Program-made: the position numbers and the translations under genes
DNA from: Syngnathus acus
Taxonomy: Eukaryota > Chordata > Actinopteri > Syngnathiformes > Syngnathidae
Assembly: GCF_901709675.1 (NCBI RefSeq)
Contig: NC_051099.1
Coordinates: forward strand, 2,728,001-2,792,000
Direction of reading: 5' to 3'
DNA length: 64,000 nt
Shown here: positions 37,700 through 52,300 of the stretch, piece by piece
How the letters are laid out: each line of letters starts with the position of its first letter
How positions within the stretch are numbered: the first letter of the stretch is position 1
Notes under the pieces: model-generated
The model's database searches: none
The model's input: only the letters and a program-made list of their open reading frames with translations
Told to the model about the DNA's origin: nothing

Positions 37700-39475
37700 G
37701 TTGACTCTGTCCGTGTTTTCCTCTGTGTGGGCGTGTCTGGAGAATGGGGGGAAAGTAAAGAGCTTTCAACCAACCTCGGCCTCGGAATTATGACGCTATA
37801 GCAACTCCGTCCAATCGCATGACGCTAGACGCCTGCCAAACTCTTACATAAAATACCATAAATCCGATTAAATTGATGTTAAATTATGGCCGTCAGACAG
37901 GTCACGTAGCGTGATTGTGTAAATCACTATGAACACGTGTGTTTAGTTGTGTTATAGTTGTTTGATGTGTATAGTTACTGCATTCCCCCCAATAAACTTG
38001 GTCAATGAGGCAGATTACCGTGCAATTAAATATGAATGAAACGTACGGAATGCAATAAAGATACGTATTTTCAGGTTTACAAAGCTTATTCACCCAAAGA
38101 AAACAATGTAGCGTGTTTTACTATTCTAGTACGCAACGCTAATTTGATGTTTTGTACCTAATTTTTACAATAACGCGACTTACCGTGCTTTTTATGTAAT
38201 AATGAATGAATTTTTAAACAAAAAAAAAGGGAGAGAAACTGAAATTTCAGTAAAAACAACTCGAGTGGCTGTTTTTGTCTTCCGTCCAGATACAAGCCAC
38301 CCGTGACGTTTATGTTTAGTTCCTACCTCAACAAACAAAGCTGAGTTTAATAAATTTCCCCCCTCGGAAGCACTGCTTCGTTCCCCTTTTCGCATTCATC
38401 CAACATTTCATAACATCTCCCATTTTTATCATTTTGGAACTATGCTTATTTTGTATTTCTGGAACGTTTTGTAGTTTTGTGCCATTGCGCAACAGGGGAG
38501 GGCACGTTCGCGAAGAGCAACCGGCTAAGCTTTGCTTTAGCTCACTTTAGCTTGACAAGGCTGGGCTGAGATGACCAGCGCCTCTTCTGCCACCTTCTCG
38601 GCCGTCCAACAAAATATTTTGTAGACGCCCATGTCAACATCACTTTTCGGCTTTTTGCTGCTGCTGTTGTTGTGGAGCGACTATGAAGACGTGTTGAGTT
38701 CATCTAGCTGCCTCGTAAGAGCTCGAATTTCCCCCATAGCCAACAGATTTATTTATTGTTTCGTTTTTAGGGAGCTACTTAAAAATCACTTAACAAATCA
38801 GAAAAATCTGTTCAAAGTAAACACGAGTGTTAATTTCAGGCCTCGGCATTGATTAATATAACCGAACTGTGTATTTCTCTCGCAACAAATCGCTAACTGA
38901 CTAAGGTATGTTTTAAAAACAAAACACTTTCATTTATGCTCCGTTTTAATGAAATAGTTAAAAAACAGATTGGTTTGTTACACGGGAGTAAAGAGCCACC
39001 CTGAAAAGTTAAAAGCATAAAAAACACGAATATCGAGTTAGCTGTAATCCCGTGAAGGGAAAAAGTTGTCATGTATTCTTGACTAAAGATATTTCTCTTT
39101 AATAAAATAGGCTTGAGGAAAATGTGTATATTTTCCTGCTTCAAATTTTATAAGAACATCTTTTGTAGATATTTTTTCCAAGGAAAAAATGATCAGTATA
39201 ATTTGACAAATCATTTTATTTAGTTACTAGCTAAGGGAGAAGGCTTGTATGTCATTTTGGTTAAGTGCAGGATGCTGAACATACAATGGACTTCTGTACT
39301 TTAGTCTAAAACAACACATTGTGCAACTTCCTTTGAATTCGATCCTCAGAAATATTCCGATTCTTTCAAGTGTTGTGTATCTTTTTCTTTTCAGAGGCCA
39401 GCTCTTTCTTCTTTCCTTACACACTGACTTCCTTCTTCCTCCTCCTTTGGCCCCCTCCACGCGTGATTGAGGAGT
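37700..39475. promoter_or_regulatory. Head-to-head 5' region of pgrmc1 and rab24
   Basis: 1.8 kb between two diverging genes. No coding exon found. The rab24 5' UTR must lie in the right part, since the ATG exon has no upstream in-frame coding sequence. The stretch is AT-rich with an A8 run near 38.22 kb and no obvious TATA or CpG cluster. Confidence 0.4.
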
Positions 39476-40964
<1,489 letters not shown>

Positions 40965-40995
40965 CGCTGGACCAGAACTGTGGAAGACAGAAGAA

Positions 40996-41685
40996 AATAA
41001 AAGAGAGCGAGAGAGCAAAATGGTCATTTCTTTTGTGCCATGACAAACTGCGTGGAGGCGTCTCTGCCGGGGTGGAGCTTTGAATTAAAGAACATTTCAT
41101 CCAGAAGAGGATCTCCCGCTCCAAAGCTGTCCATTGAAGACAACTGAGCTGCTTCTTCTGCTTACCTTTTCACTGTCATGCAGTTTACACCCGTCAAGAC
41201 TGCACATGAAAAGGACCGCTGGCGAATTCAACTTTGTCTTGACTGCCTGTATTGCTGCATCACATGATCAGCTCATCACAGCCTGAGCTGCCTGAATGAA
41301 AAACAGTGATTGACCTTTTGACCCTTGTCTGTCAGGCACCTCCCCCCTTTTTTTGGCGCTGATTTCCTCCAGTGGGAAATTTGGTCAAGAAAAAGACCTC
41401 AATGGCACAAAACTGACAAGTCAACCTCAGAATAATGTTAACATTTTTTGACACTCAGCCATCATGTTTGCGCACTTATTTATTGCCTTTTCAAATCACA
41501 GTGCCGGATAATGCTTCAAACAACTGCTTGAATGTTTTTTTTTTTTTTTTTAAATACAAGCTGTCAAAGAAAGGTTCAAATATAAGCGCTCCTGTGGAAT
41601 TACAAGTCTCAAAATGTGTCATGAGTCATCCTTAGCTGGGCTTTTTTTTGCTCATTTCACACATCCAGCTAAACTGTGAAATAAA
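40996..41685 (+). terminator. Alternative poly(A) signals of rab24
   Basis: AATAAA occurs 30 bp after the stop (40996-41001) and again at 41680-41685. The later one allows a 0.7-kb 3' UTR. Confidence 0.4.
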
Positions 41686-41944
41686 TGATTGTGCATGAAA
41701 AAAAGAAAATCTCTCCCTCTTTTTAAACCAAATAAAACTGTTTCTGTAAAGTCATATTTTTCAAAAGATTTTAAGTTTGAAAAGATTTTTAATTGTAAAA
41801 TAATAAGCGGGGGGGGGGGACACAATATGGTGGCGAGCTTAAATGTGAATTTCTTTTCACGATCGTCGCTTCACACATCAAATGCACAACAGAAACGTGG
41901 TAACACATTATTCAAATGGAAATTTGCCACTTGCAGTTCTACTT

Positions 41945-43377
41945 TTTATTTTGGCTTCATGATGGAGCAGAAAAAAAATGAGGCCAGTACAAAGTGCTTA
42001 TTTCACAACATCTCTCTTTCTCTCTCTATATATATATTTATATATTTACTGTATATTTTGCGTATGGATGACGGCAAGACGGAACTGACTGGAACGAGAT
42101 GTTAGTAAAGGGGCGCCCGATCCATTTCTTCAAAATAGCTCCAGGGAGAAGACACTTTTAGGCAGACCGCTCTCGCACACACACACACACACACATAATA
42201 CTTAATTTAGTCTTGAGGACGATACACACGCTCGCACACAGAAGCAACACGGTGGCAGTTGTGCGTCACAATTACAGTAATATAAATAAATGACTACGGC
42301 ATACACACTGCAACTTAGTGCCATCTCTCTGGTGTTTCAGTGTTAAGACCAGGTTTTTTTTTTTTTTGCCCTCCATAAATGCATCATAGTGGAAATATCT
42401 GGACAAAAGTATCGGGACACACGACGTAAAAAAAGAAAAATTGGAAGTACGTAATTATCCAACGTTTCTTGTTCAGGGGAGAGCAAAAGGTTCTTAAAAC
42501 ATCAATGTGAAAGGGAACCTTGACCGATCCCGGTTGGACCCCACTTCATTTTTTTGGGGTAAACTGCAAATGAGGACAAGCACTATTAAAAGTAAACAGA
42601 ACTAAGTTCAACCACTGAACCTTTAATTGATTAAGGGTCGTGTCCCAATACTTTTGCCCATCTCGCATTTGCCCCCTCACATTCTGAGAAATGTCTTTCG
42701 GACTCGAGTGCTATGTCAAGATCCGGCCCGTGATGTTTTGTGATTGGTCACCTTCACATTTGGATGAAGCGCCGTCAAAGGCGCGTTGCGTCACTCCCTT
42801 GATTGGTCCAAAGGTCCAAAATGTCCGCCTGCTGACAGCGTCTAAGGACGCAACAAGTGTCCAGTGAAACGGGAAAGAACAGTCCAACAGAGGCTGACTT
42901 CTGCTCAAGTGGGATTAGGAAGCGTGAGAATCAAAATGAAAGCTGGCTCAAAAACCTTTACACTTCAAATAAATAAATAAAACGGTCTGATGGATAAAAA
43001 TGATTCCCTGACGAAGGAAGGTCTCCCACCAGGTTGCTGGTGGAGCGCACAACAGCGGCTTATGTGGGTGAGACTGTGTGGTGGCCAGAGACACCCCTGG
43101 CCACCCCCTAGCGGCGCCCCTGGATCAATTGGCCAATTGTTAGGTGTGTAAAAGGCAGACGACAGCTCTCATATTGAGTCTCCTGAGGTGAATGGCTGGC
43201 GAACGCTGGAAATGAGGTCATGGTGCAACACCGTGCCAATGAAACATTTGTTATTATTATTATTTTTTTTTTTTACAGTTGTCGCAAATGTGTGCAAAGG
43301 GTCCGAGCTTGCGTCGCAAGTGCTTCCTGTAACAGAATAAACGACACGCTACGATTGGGTAGTAACAAACCGCTGCG
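41945..43377 (-). other. Probable nsd1 3' UTR
   Basis: No coding exon. A minus-strand AATAAA (plus 41945-41950) could end the nsd1 message 1.4 kb after its stop, leaving it tail-to-tail with rab24. The stretch includes a (CA)n run at about 42176-42195 and a CTCF-like site near 43.1 kb. The extent is inferred. Confidence 0.35.
43101..43114 (-). promoter_or_regulatory. CTCF-like motif, minus orientation
   Basis: The minus strand reads CCGCTAGGGGGTGG, close to the CTCF core, in the rab24-nsd1 interval. Confidence 0.35.
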
Positions 43378-46300
43378 TCACTCCTCCTCTTCCTTCTCCT
43401 CATCATCTCTGATCTCAAGATATTCCAGAGCCTCCTCCTCGTCCTCCTCGTTTTCTTCTTCCGGCGTCTCCTCCTCGTCCTCCTCGTAGGAGGAGATGGG
43501 CGAGTACTGCGGGAGGTCAAAGCCGCCGCCCGCAGGAGGCGAGGCGGCCGGCGCCGAGACGGGAATGGTAATGGGCATCGGTATGGAAAAGGCGGGAAAG
43601 GAGTCCCGGCTGACGTCCCGGAGCCCGGTGGGGGGCGCGCCGGCGGCTCGGACGCGCGGCACGGTGGACGATGACGGCGGCGTGATGACAGCCATGCCCA
43701 AGCCTGACGTCAAGGTCTGGTCGTACTCGCGGATCTCGCCCGGCTCCAGCGGGTGGGGCCCGCACGGATCGTGCTCGGTGCAGGCAAGCTTTCCGTCCAG
43801 CTTGGAGATGAAGAGCAGGCCCTCGCGGTGCTGCTCGCAGAAAGAGCTGGGACACGCCTCGCAGAAGGACAGTGCCTCCTTGCCGCAGATGTCGCACTGG
43901 TGACGCGGGCACTCCCAGCGGCCTGGCAAGAAGAGCAAAAAAAAAAAAAATCAATCATTTTGACACCTGCAATATTCCAATTTTATGGAAGGGGGAAGTC
44001 AGGGATGAGCCGTTGTGCGAACACTGACCGGCGGGCCTCCTGGTGAGGTTGAGGCAGTCGGCGTGGTAGACCTTGGGGCAGCCGGGCTTCTTGCAGGAGA
44101 CCATCTGGCCGCCGTCACCGCAGCTGAAACACTCGTCCTCGCGCTCTTTGGTCACCACCACCTTCTTCTTCCTTCTGCCGTGGCCGCGCCGCTTCATCTT
44201 GCGGCCTTTGTCGTCCGACGGCGGGTTGTTCTGTTGGAAAACAGCCAATTCCATAACTGCAGCCGAGCTAAAAAAAAAATAAAAAAGAGAGAAGGAGGCT
44301 GACCTTGGGCCTCACGCCGAGGAAGCCGCTGCAGTTGGGCGCGCCGCACTTGCACACCGTCTTGCCGTTGCCCAAACACTCCAGGTTGTAGTTGAAGGTG
44401 AGTTCGGTGCCTGAGCACGACAACATTCGGTGAGAATCTGTTCATTTTTTTTCTTATGATTGTTTTTGTGGAGGAGCCTACCAGCCGGGATGTCCACCAG
44501 GGCGAACAGTCCGACGCGCGTGTCGCCGCTCACCGTCCACTTCTGCGTTTCGCAGTTAGGCTGGCAGCAGTGGTTCATGAAGCGAGCCTCGTTCCCTTTC
44601 GGACCGGCGTCGATGATACGATCCTAGTCCCAAATCCATCGTGAGCACCATTGCTAGCTTTGTATTTGCGCCTGCACGTACCTTGTCCAGAGTTAGCATG
44701 TAGAAGTTACAGATGTCGTGCTCCTGGGCGTGTCTGATCCTGTTCCGGCACTCCTCCTCGTCGATCACCTCGCCGACGTACTCGCTCACGAACTGGCCCT
44801 GGCGGCAAACGTGAGGAAAGCCTCAAGCGACCGGATTGAAGAAGCCAGGTGGGAGGAGCTTGTTCTACCTTCTTGATGTCATGTACGCAGCGGAGGCCCC
44901 AACCTCGAGACAGCGTCCTGAAAATCTCCACCTGGCTGTACTGACGCCTGCTGAATGTCTGGTTGAGGCAGCGCTCGCCGGCCGGGCAAACCTGCGGGCG
45001 TGATTTTATTTCTTAGACATAGAAGCGAATGGAACGGAACAAGTTTTTTTTTTTTTTTTTTGGGGCGGCACCTGCGGGTGACATTCGTAGAGCAGCATGC
45101 GGTTGATGCACTCCGAGTCTCCGCCGCACGGGTTCTCGTCCGTCGCCTTGCAGTTGCAGCGGGGGATCTCGGACAGGTCGGCCGTGACGATTTGGACCTT
45201 CCCTATTGGCCGGTTCACCTGCGGGAGGCGGAGTCAAGACGGGTCTTCGAGTAAATCCAAGTTGAATGTCATACGGTAGGACTCAACTCTGGTTTTGCTG
45301 AAGGCATCATTCCGAAAAGTTGACCGGAAATGTTTTCTGTTGTCTGACCTTGATGTGTTTGTACGGCGGCGGCTTCCTGTCGTTCTTTCTGTCCTCTTGA
45401 AGCTGCCGAAGCTCCTTCTCGGCCTGAAGCTCACGAAAGCGTACGGCCGCCTCCTCCAGAGCTGCCGAGGGAGCGCAAATGTCACAATTTGTCCAGACGT
45501 GGCGGGCGGCGTTTCCTGACCTTTCTTGTAAGTGTTGTCCACGCCTTTGCCCATCTTCTCTCTGCTGTTGGCGTCCACGTCCATGTAGGGAAAGACGCGT
45601 GCCTGGTAGGTCCACAGGTAGTCGTTGGAGCCGAAGAAGTGGACGGGGAACTCGCCCACGTCGTGCCTCATGCGCTGGATGTTCTCCGGGATGCTTTTGG
45701 GGTGGCTGACCTCGGCGGGCCACCATCTTGGCGCAGAGAGCAACCAATCAAACACATTTGCTCTACTGGTGGTTTTCTTTCCTCTGTCGTGTGTTACTGA
45801 CCTGTAGCGTCCCACCTTGACCCACAGAATGTCCTGGTAGCGAGGTTTCTTGCCGGCCTTGCAATCGTTGCAGTACCAGCTGCCTTTGGGCATCTCCATG
45901 TTCAGACACTCTCGGTGGAAGGCCGCCGGGCACGACTCGCAGCACAGCAGACTGCCCCCTGCAGGACGATATTATAACAATGTTTTTGTTTTGGCTGTAA
46001 CGTCTCTGGATGTTGCAGCTGTACAAAAGAAGAATATTTTTGGTTTTGGCCCGCCGAGCGTTACCTTCGGTGCAAACGAAACACCAGCTGACGTTCACGT
46101 GCTCGTGGTTCTTGACACCGCGCCGCGGCGTGAAGTGGTTAGGACAGATGATGCTGTTGCTGGAGAGGACCACGCAGCCGGCCGCCATGCACATGTCGTT
46201 GGCGTGGTAAGCCACCGGGCAGCGTACGCAGCGCACCAGACGACCTGGCAGCAGTGACGGGCGTGAAGCCAGCAGAGAAGGGTGGGCGTGAAGCTAAGCG

Positions 46301-49300
46301 GGCCGGCAGCGACTCACCTTTGGAGACGGAGGGACTGCCGGGGTTGGCGATGAAGCAGGCGAGGCAGGCGTGGATGGAACAGCGGAAGCCGCGACTGACG
46401 GGTGCAGTGGGCGCGTAGGCGGCGATGCACTCGCCGTGGTAGAACTTGCCGCACACGGGGATCATACAGCGCCGCACGTCCTCGCTTCGCTTCTTACACA
46501 CGAAGCAAGTGTGAACACCTACGTGATGAGGAGACACTGTTTGCGTTAGCCTTTCTCAAGAAGGAAAAAAAAAAATGTTCTTACCTGACTTGCATTCCGG
46601 GCACACAAACTTCCCCTTGGGGGCCTCGGCCAATGAGATGCAGGCCAGGTGAAAAGCGCCGCAGCATTGCCCCTCGCAGAGCAGCAGCTCGCCCGTCTTC
46701 TCACACACCTGACAATGCACAAGTTGCCTTTAGAGAAAAAAGAAGCCAAAACTACAAAAGGTCGGGCGCCGAATGTGAGGTCACCTGACACACGTTCTCC
46801 TTCAAAGAGGCCGGGCCACCTCGGTCACCGATGATCCTCCGGCCTAGTCCGAGCACGTCGCCACACGACTCGTCTCGGGTGGAGGAGAAGCTCTGGTCCA
46901 ACATGGAGGCTTCACCCTGGAGAGAAAAATTGAAATAAAAGAATGAAGACACGCATCCAAGAATTCTTTGACCGGATGAATTCATTTGCTATACCTCCGA
47001 CTCCGTCGTGTACTTCAACCCGTCGTCCGCTTGAGGAAAGTCTGAAAGCGTCCCGTCCGCCTGTTCGGACAGCGCCGGTGCCAGCGCTGGGGGGCTGGCT
47101 GGAGTCAGGTGGGTTGCCGTCGCCAGTGACGCGGAAACTACCGGGCTCATCGGTTTTAGAGCGGGAGGATCAGGATCTGAATAAGCGTGAGTGAGGTTAA
47201 GCTGCATTTTCTTTTCATAGCTTTTCAACTGAAATGTAATTGGAAGGGCTTGCTAAAATCCGAAGGAGTGCAAATGATCTTCACTGACCTGTTTCAGGAG
47301 CATCGTTCGAGTTGCTCTTCACAATTTTGAGCTGCAAAAAAAACCATCAAATCTAAATCTTTGCAAAAACTATTATGCTCAGCTTTGATTTTATAATAAT
47401 AATAATAAGCAGAATTTGGGAGCTCCTCATGTATCGGATCTGATTAACTGCACTTGATGTAGCAGCCATTTTAAGTGCACGGAGGCCAGTACCTTCTTCT
47501 TCGGGCTGGCCGAGGCCTCGGCTTCGAGACAATATTCCAGGATCTTGGGAGTTGGTTTCCTCTTCCGCTTCTTTTGCAGCTTGCCTGAAAGGAAAACGTC
47601 ACAAGAATGTTTGACGGACGACAACCGGAGCCAGCAGAGGTTATCGTCATCTCACGGTCGTCTCTGGCGAGGTCTTCCATTGGTGGCGGTTCGGCGTCGG
47701 TCTCGGGAGGCGGGGTCAAGGTGTCGATGGAAAGCGCCGGCGCTTCCTGCGGGGATGCGTTTTGGGCGCTGGGGATTTGGAGTTCCGTGGTGAGGGTGAT
47801 TTCCTCCGGAGGCGGCGTCTGCATTTCAGGAAGTGCGTTCAAGGATGGAGGCTCCAGCGCGTTCTTGTCCACTACAGGTGCTTGAGATGAAAGTGCTTGG
47901 TTGTCCTAAGGGGAACGCCAGATTGGAACTTTGATCACACAGAATCAAAATGGTCTTTTTTTTTCCTTCTTAACTTACCATTGAAATTGTTGGAAGAGGC
48001 TTTTTAGATTTCTTCTTGGAGGAAAAGATCTGCTCGTACTCTTCAGTCCATTCGAGGAGCCTCTTGCTTGGTTTCCGCACTCGTTTATTGGCTAAAAGAT
48101 GTCAAAATGTTTCAATACTGCATTTCTTAAATGTGTACTGCAATACACAGAATTGAGCAATGTAGAGAGCATAAAAAAAAAATATTTACAATGACCAAAG
48201 GAGTACCACAGGGATGCGTACACATCCCCTTTTTGTTTTTACCCTCAATTTCACGTGCATAACCAATAATATGCTATCAACTCAGAATTGAGTCAACATC
48301 TGAGAAGTGTAGCATCGTTGGAAAGGCATTGTAGAGAGCATCAATACTTCATACAAAAATTAATCTTGAAAATCATTCCTTACCTGATAAATCGTCATGG
48401 CCTTCTCGGGTGTTACGGGCCAGGCTGGTCTTGGCTTTGGTGCAGTTGGAGACAAAGTCATTCATCTGTTCAAAGTCTCCGCCCCACCTCAACAATCCTC
48501 CATCGTTGCCGGGCTGGCCCTCCCAGTGGCAGGCCTGGACATCCAACAGGGACCGGACCTTCGACGAGTAATCTAGTACAGAGGAAATGTCGATCCCCAG
48601 CAAGGATCCCACGCCTGGGTAGCCGGGTCCAGACCGGGCAGGCCAACTAGGCACTTTGCGGTCAGCTTTACTCTTCATCCAAGTGGAGCTGCTCCTTCTC
48701 TTATAAGGCCCCCTTCTACTTGTGTCCACGTATGGGCGAAAATCTGGATCGTCATTCACGATGGGTTGTTGTTGTCCTGCCAGTGGAGCCGTCCCAGGCA
48801 TCACCGAGGGTTCTTTCTTGACATGGGCACTTGGCGGTCCAATCTCCAGTTCTAAGGGGGCCCCGTCGCGCTCTCGAGTGTCATGCATGTCTTTCATCAT
48901 CATAAGAAAAGTGCTGAACTTGTAGTTCATGTCCGGTTTGAAGGCGAGGGCTTTGCCGTTGGCCTCGTCGGTCAAGGATTGGAAGGAGACCTCCTTAGTG
49001 TTTTTCAAAGCATTCATAAAAGAAAATGGCGGTGACAAAGAGGTGCTTTGGTTCGCCTCCTTTGTCTTTACATTGGAGGTGAGGGGGATGAAGTCCATCG
49101 GTGGGGTTGAAGACACTGAAAGCACTTCCTCTTCGCTCTTGACTTCAGTGGAATTGGAATAGATCGAGGGAGGGCTTTTACAACTGGACACGGTGTCCTG
49201 ATCAGAGTCACAATGTTGGGACTCTGCCGGTTTGACTTTAGTGCTCAGGTCGAAATTGTTTTCTGGGTCCTGAGAACGGTTGTTGTGGTTTTTGCTATGA

Positions 49301-52300
49301 CGCAACAGTTCTTTTTGAGCAGCCTTCCTTTTGGCTTTACCATGCTTCAGCTTTTGCAGGACCTTCATGGTTTTCAGTGCTCTCGACATCAGTCGGTTGC
49401 TGGCTGGAAGATGGGCGGGCGGAAGAACTGGCAATTTATCAGTGATGGGCTTCGATGTAAGACAATTGGTCTTGGGCGATGATGGTTCTAGGGGCACTTT
49501 CCCAGATTCGGAATTCTGATCATGTTGAGAGGGCACAGGGGTTGTGATGTGCACCACACAAGGTTGCTGAGAACCTTGTGAAAGATCGCAAGAAATTGGA
49601 GCACACTTTGCTTCTGTCTCCGTCATCTCCGATTCTGAACAGTCAGCATCTTTTCTGGACACACCATTTCTGGAAACAATTGTCTTCTCACATTTGTCTT
49701 CAGTATTTGTAAATACATATTTGTCTTCAGTGCATCTAGAAACACTTATGTCTTCAGTTTTGGAATCAGTCATTCTGGACATATCTTTGTCTTCACTTCC
49801 ACAAATATTTTTGTCTTCATTTCGTCTGAAAACGTGCTGGTCTTCAGCAATTCGGAAAACTATTTTGTCTTCCCTATTTCCAGACACACTCTTGTCTTGA
49901 GTACTTTGACACACATTTTTACCCAAAACAAGTTTGTGTCCACTATGAGTAGAAAAACTTTGGCCATCATCATTTTTTCTGAAAATATGCTTGTCTTCAC
50001 CGACTTTATGATCACCATTTATAGACAAAGTTTTGCCCTCGGTTTTTCTCAAAACATTTTTGTCTTCACTGATTCTGGAAAATTCCGGAAAAGGGTTTTC
50101 TTCACTATACCCGGACACAGCTTCATTTTTCCCGGAAAGCCTTTTGTCCTCACCATTTCTAGAAACATTTTTGTCTTCGCTATTTCTGTACACGCTTTTG
50201 TCTTGGCGATTTCCAGAAACACTTTTATCTTTGGTATTGCCCAAAAGACTTTTGCCATTGGGATTTCCAGACACACTTTTGTCTTCACTGTTTTGGGAAA
50301 TGTTATTGTCCGCACTATTTTGAAAGATACTTGCTGCTCGGTCCATCTTGTCTGACTTAGAAGAGGGGTGAGCAACTGTTGTTCTTTGGGGTTCATTTGT
50401 CTCTGGACATCCAGTTTGGTCGTTTTGGCTCGGAGTACTTTGAGACTTCAAGTAATTCTGAATATTCGTGTCTCGGCGCATCAATTTAACAAATGGTAGT
50501 TTACATTGGGCAATCAGAGCATCGTGAAGGTCTGTTGATACATCAGTCTTGGTATTGACTTCCCTTTCTTCTGTCTGATAAAGAGCAATTTTTTGACTGC
50601 CGCTCTTTTGACATGGATCACTTTGACTGTTGAACGTTACACCGGGTCGCTTGCTGATACTTTTAACAGGTGTGCTACTTGAAGGCCTCGGACTTTTGTG
50701 TTTAGAATTCGGGATCAGTTGTCCACCCTTTAAAGAAGCAGACTTCTCAGAGGACCTAGGAGAATCCACAGACGCTTGTGAGGATCCCTGGGGATCAGAG
50801 GAATTCCGGTTTTGCAGTTTTTGGGACGATACTCGAGGGTCGGAAGAATCCAATGACTGCTTGTGCGACGATCTTTGGACCTCAGATGGATGCGGTGATT
50901 TCTGCTTATGTGATGTTCCACGCGGGTCAGAGGAAACCTTGGAGTCCTGTTTTTGAGATGAATCGGCTGACTTCAGCTTGTGAGACAAACCTGGAGGATC
51001 AGAAGAATACTTACAACTCTGCTTTTTTGACGATGCTTGGGGGTTGGAGAAATGCCGGTACTCCAGCTTTTTTGACGATACCCCAAAGTCGGAAAAATCC
51101 ACCAACTTCTTCTTATGGGGTGATTTTTCAGGCTCAAACAAATCTATTGATTTCTTCTTATGCGATGATCTACAAGGGTCAGAAGAATCCTTGGATATCT
51201 GCTTCTGTGGTGACCCACGAGGATCAGAAAAACTCACTGCCTTCAGCTTTTGTGCCAAAACCTGAGTGTCAGAAGAGTTCCTGGACTCCTGCCTTTGTGA
51301 TGATCCTCGAGGTTTCGAGGAATCCACTGATTTCAGCTTGGGGGACAAAACTCGAGTATCAGAAAAATAGTTCAACTCCTGCTTTTGCGACAATTGTCTC
51401 CGGTCAGAAGAACCCAAGGACTCGTGCTTTTTTGACACTTCACGAGAGTCACAAGCAGCCGTGGACTTTGTCTTATGTGACGATCCTCGATGATCAAGCG
51501 AATCTCTGGAATTCTGCTTTTGTGGTGAAGCTTGAGGGTCAGAAGAAGCCACTGACTGCTGCTTCTGTGACGATCTATGGGCATCTGAAGAATCGACTAA
51601 CTTCTGATTTTGGGATGATCCTTGAGGTTGAGAAGAATTCACTGATTTCTGCTTTTGGGATGATCCTTGAGGTTGAGAAGAATTCATTGACTTCTGCTTT
51701 TGGGATGACTTTTGAAGGTCTGAAGTGTGTAGGGATTTCTGCTTTTGTGATGATTCTTGGGTGTGAGGTTTCTTCTGGGGCGATCCTCGAGAGTGAGAAA
51801 GCAGTGACTTCGGCTTTTGCGATGATCCATGAAGGTCAGAAAAGTGGCGGGACTCCAGTGTTTGTGATGATCTTTGAGGGCTGGAAGAATCCATTGCCTT
51901 CCACTTTGGTGACACTATTTGGAGGTTCGAAGATTCTCTGAACTCCTCCTTATGTGACAATCTTTTCAGACCAAAAGAATCCACCGACTTCTGCTTTTGG
52001 GACGCTCCTCGATGGTCAGACAACTCAAGAAATTTCTGCTTTTTTGATGAGCCTTGAGTGTCTGACAAATCCCTGGACTCAGTTTGGTGAGGAAAAGAAT
52101 CCTTTGACCCCATTTTTGACAATGCTTGAGGTCCAAAATCACTGACTGAGTTCTGCTTTTGAGATCCTTGAGGGTCAAAACAATCCTTGGACTTTTGTGA
52201 CCATGTTTGGTGGTGATTCAAAGAATCCCTTGACCTCTTTTTTGACACTCTTTCTGGGCCAAAATAATCAACTGACTTCTGCTTTTGAGCCGATCCTCGA

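Noticed and set aside
42001-42300. CA/TC microsatellites as a regulatory feature
   Set aside because: Ordinary simple repeats in a 3' UTR-like region; nothing beyond length polymorphism is expected.
49834-50355. 173-aa open frame on the plus strand antisense to nsd1
   Set aside because: Same cause as above, arising from the EDK-type repeats (period 30-33 bp). No recognisable protein.
50778-51941. 387-aa open frame on the plus strand antisense to nsd1
   Set aside because: It is the mirror of the 45-bp repeat array: a period divisible by three keeps the antisense frame open. Its translation shows only the repeat rhythm, no domain, and the sense frame is a conserved gene.
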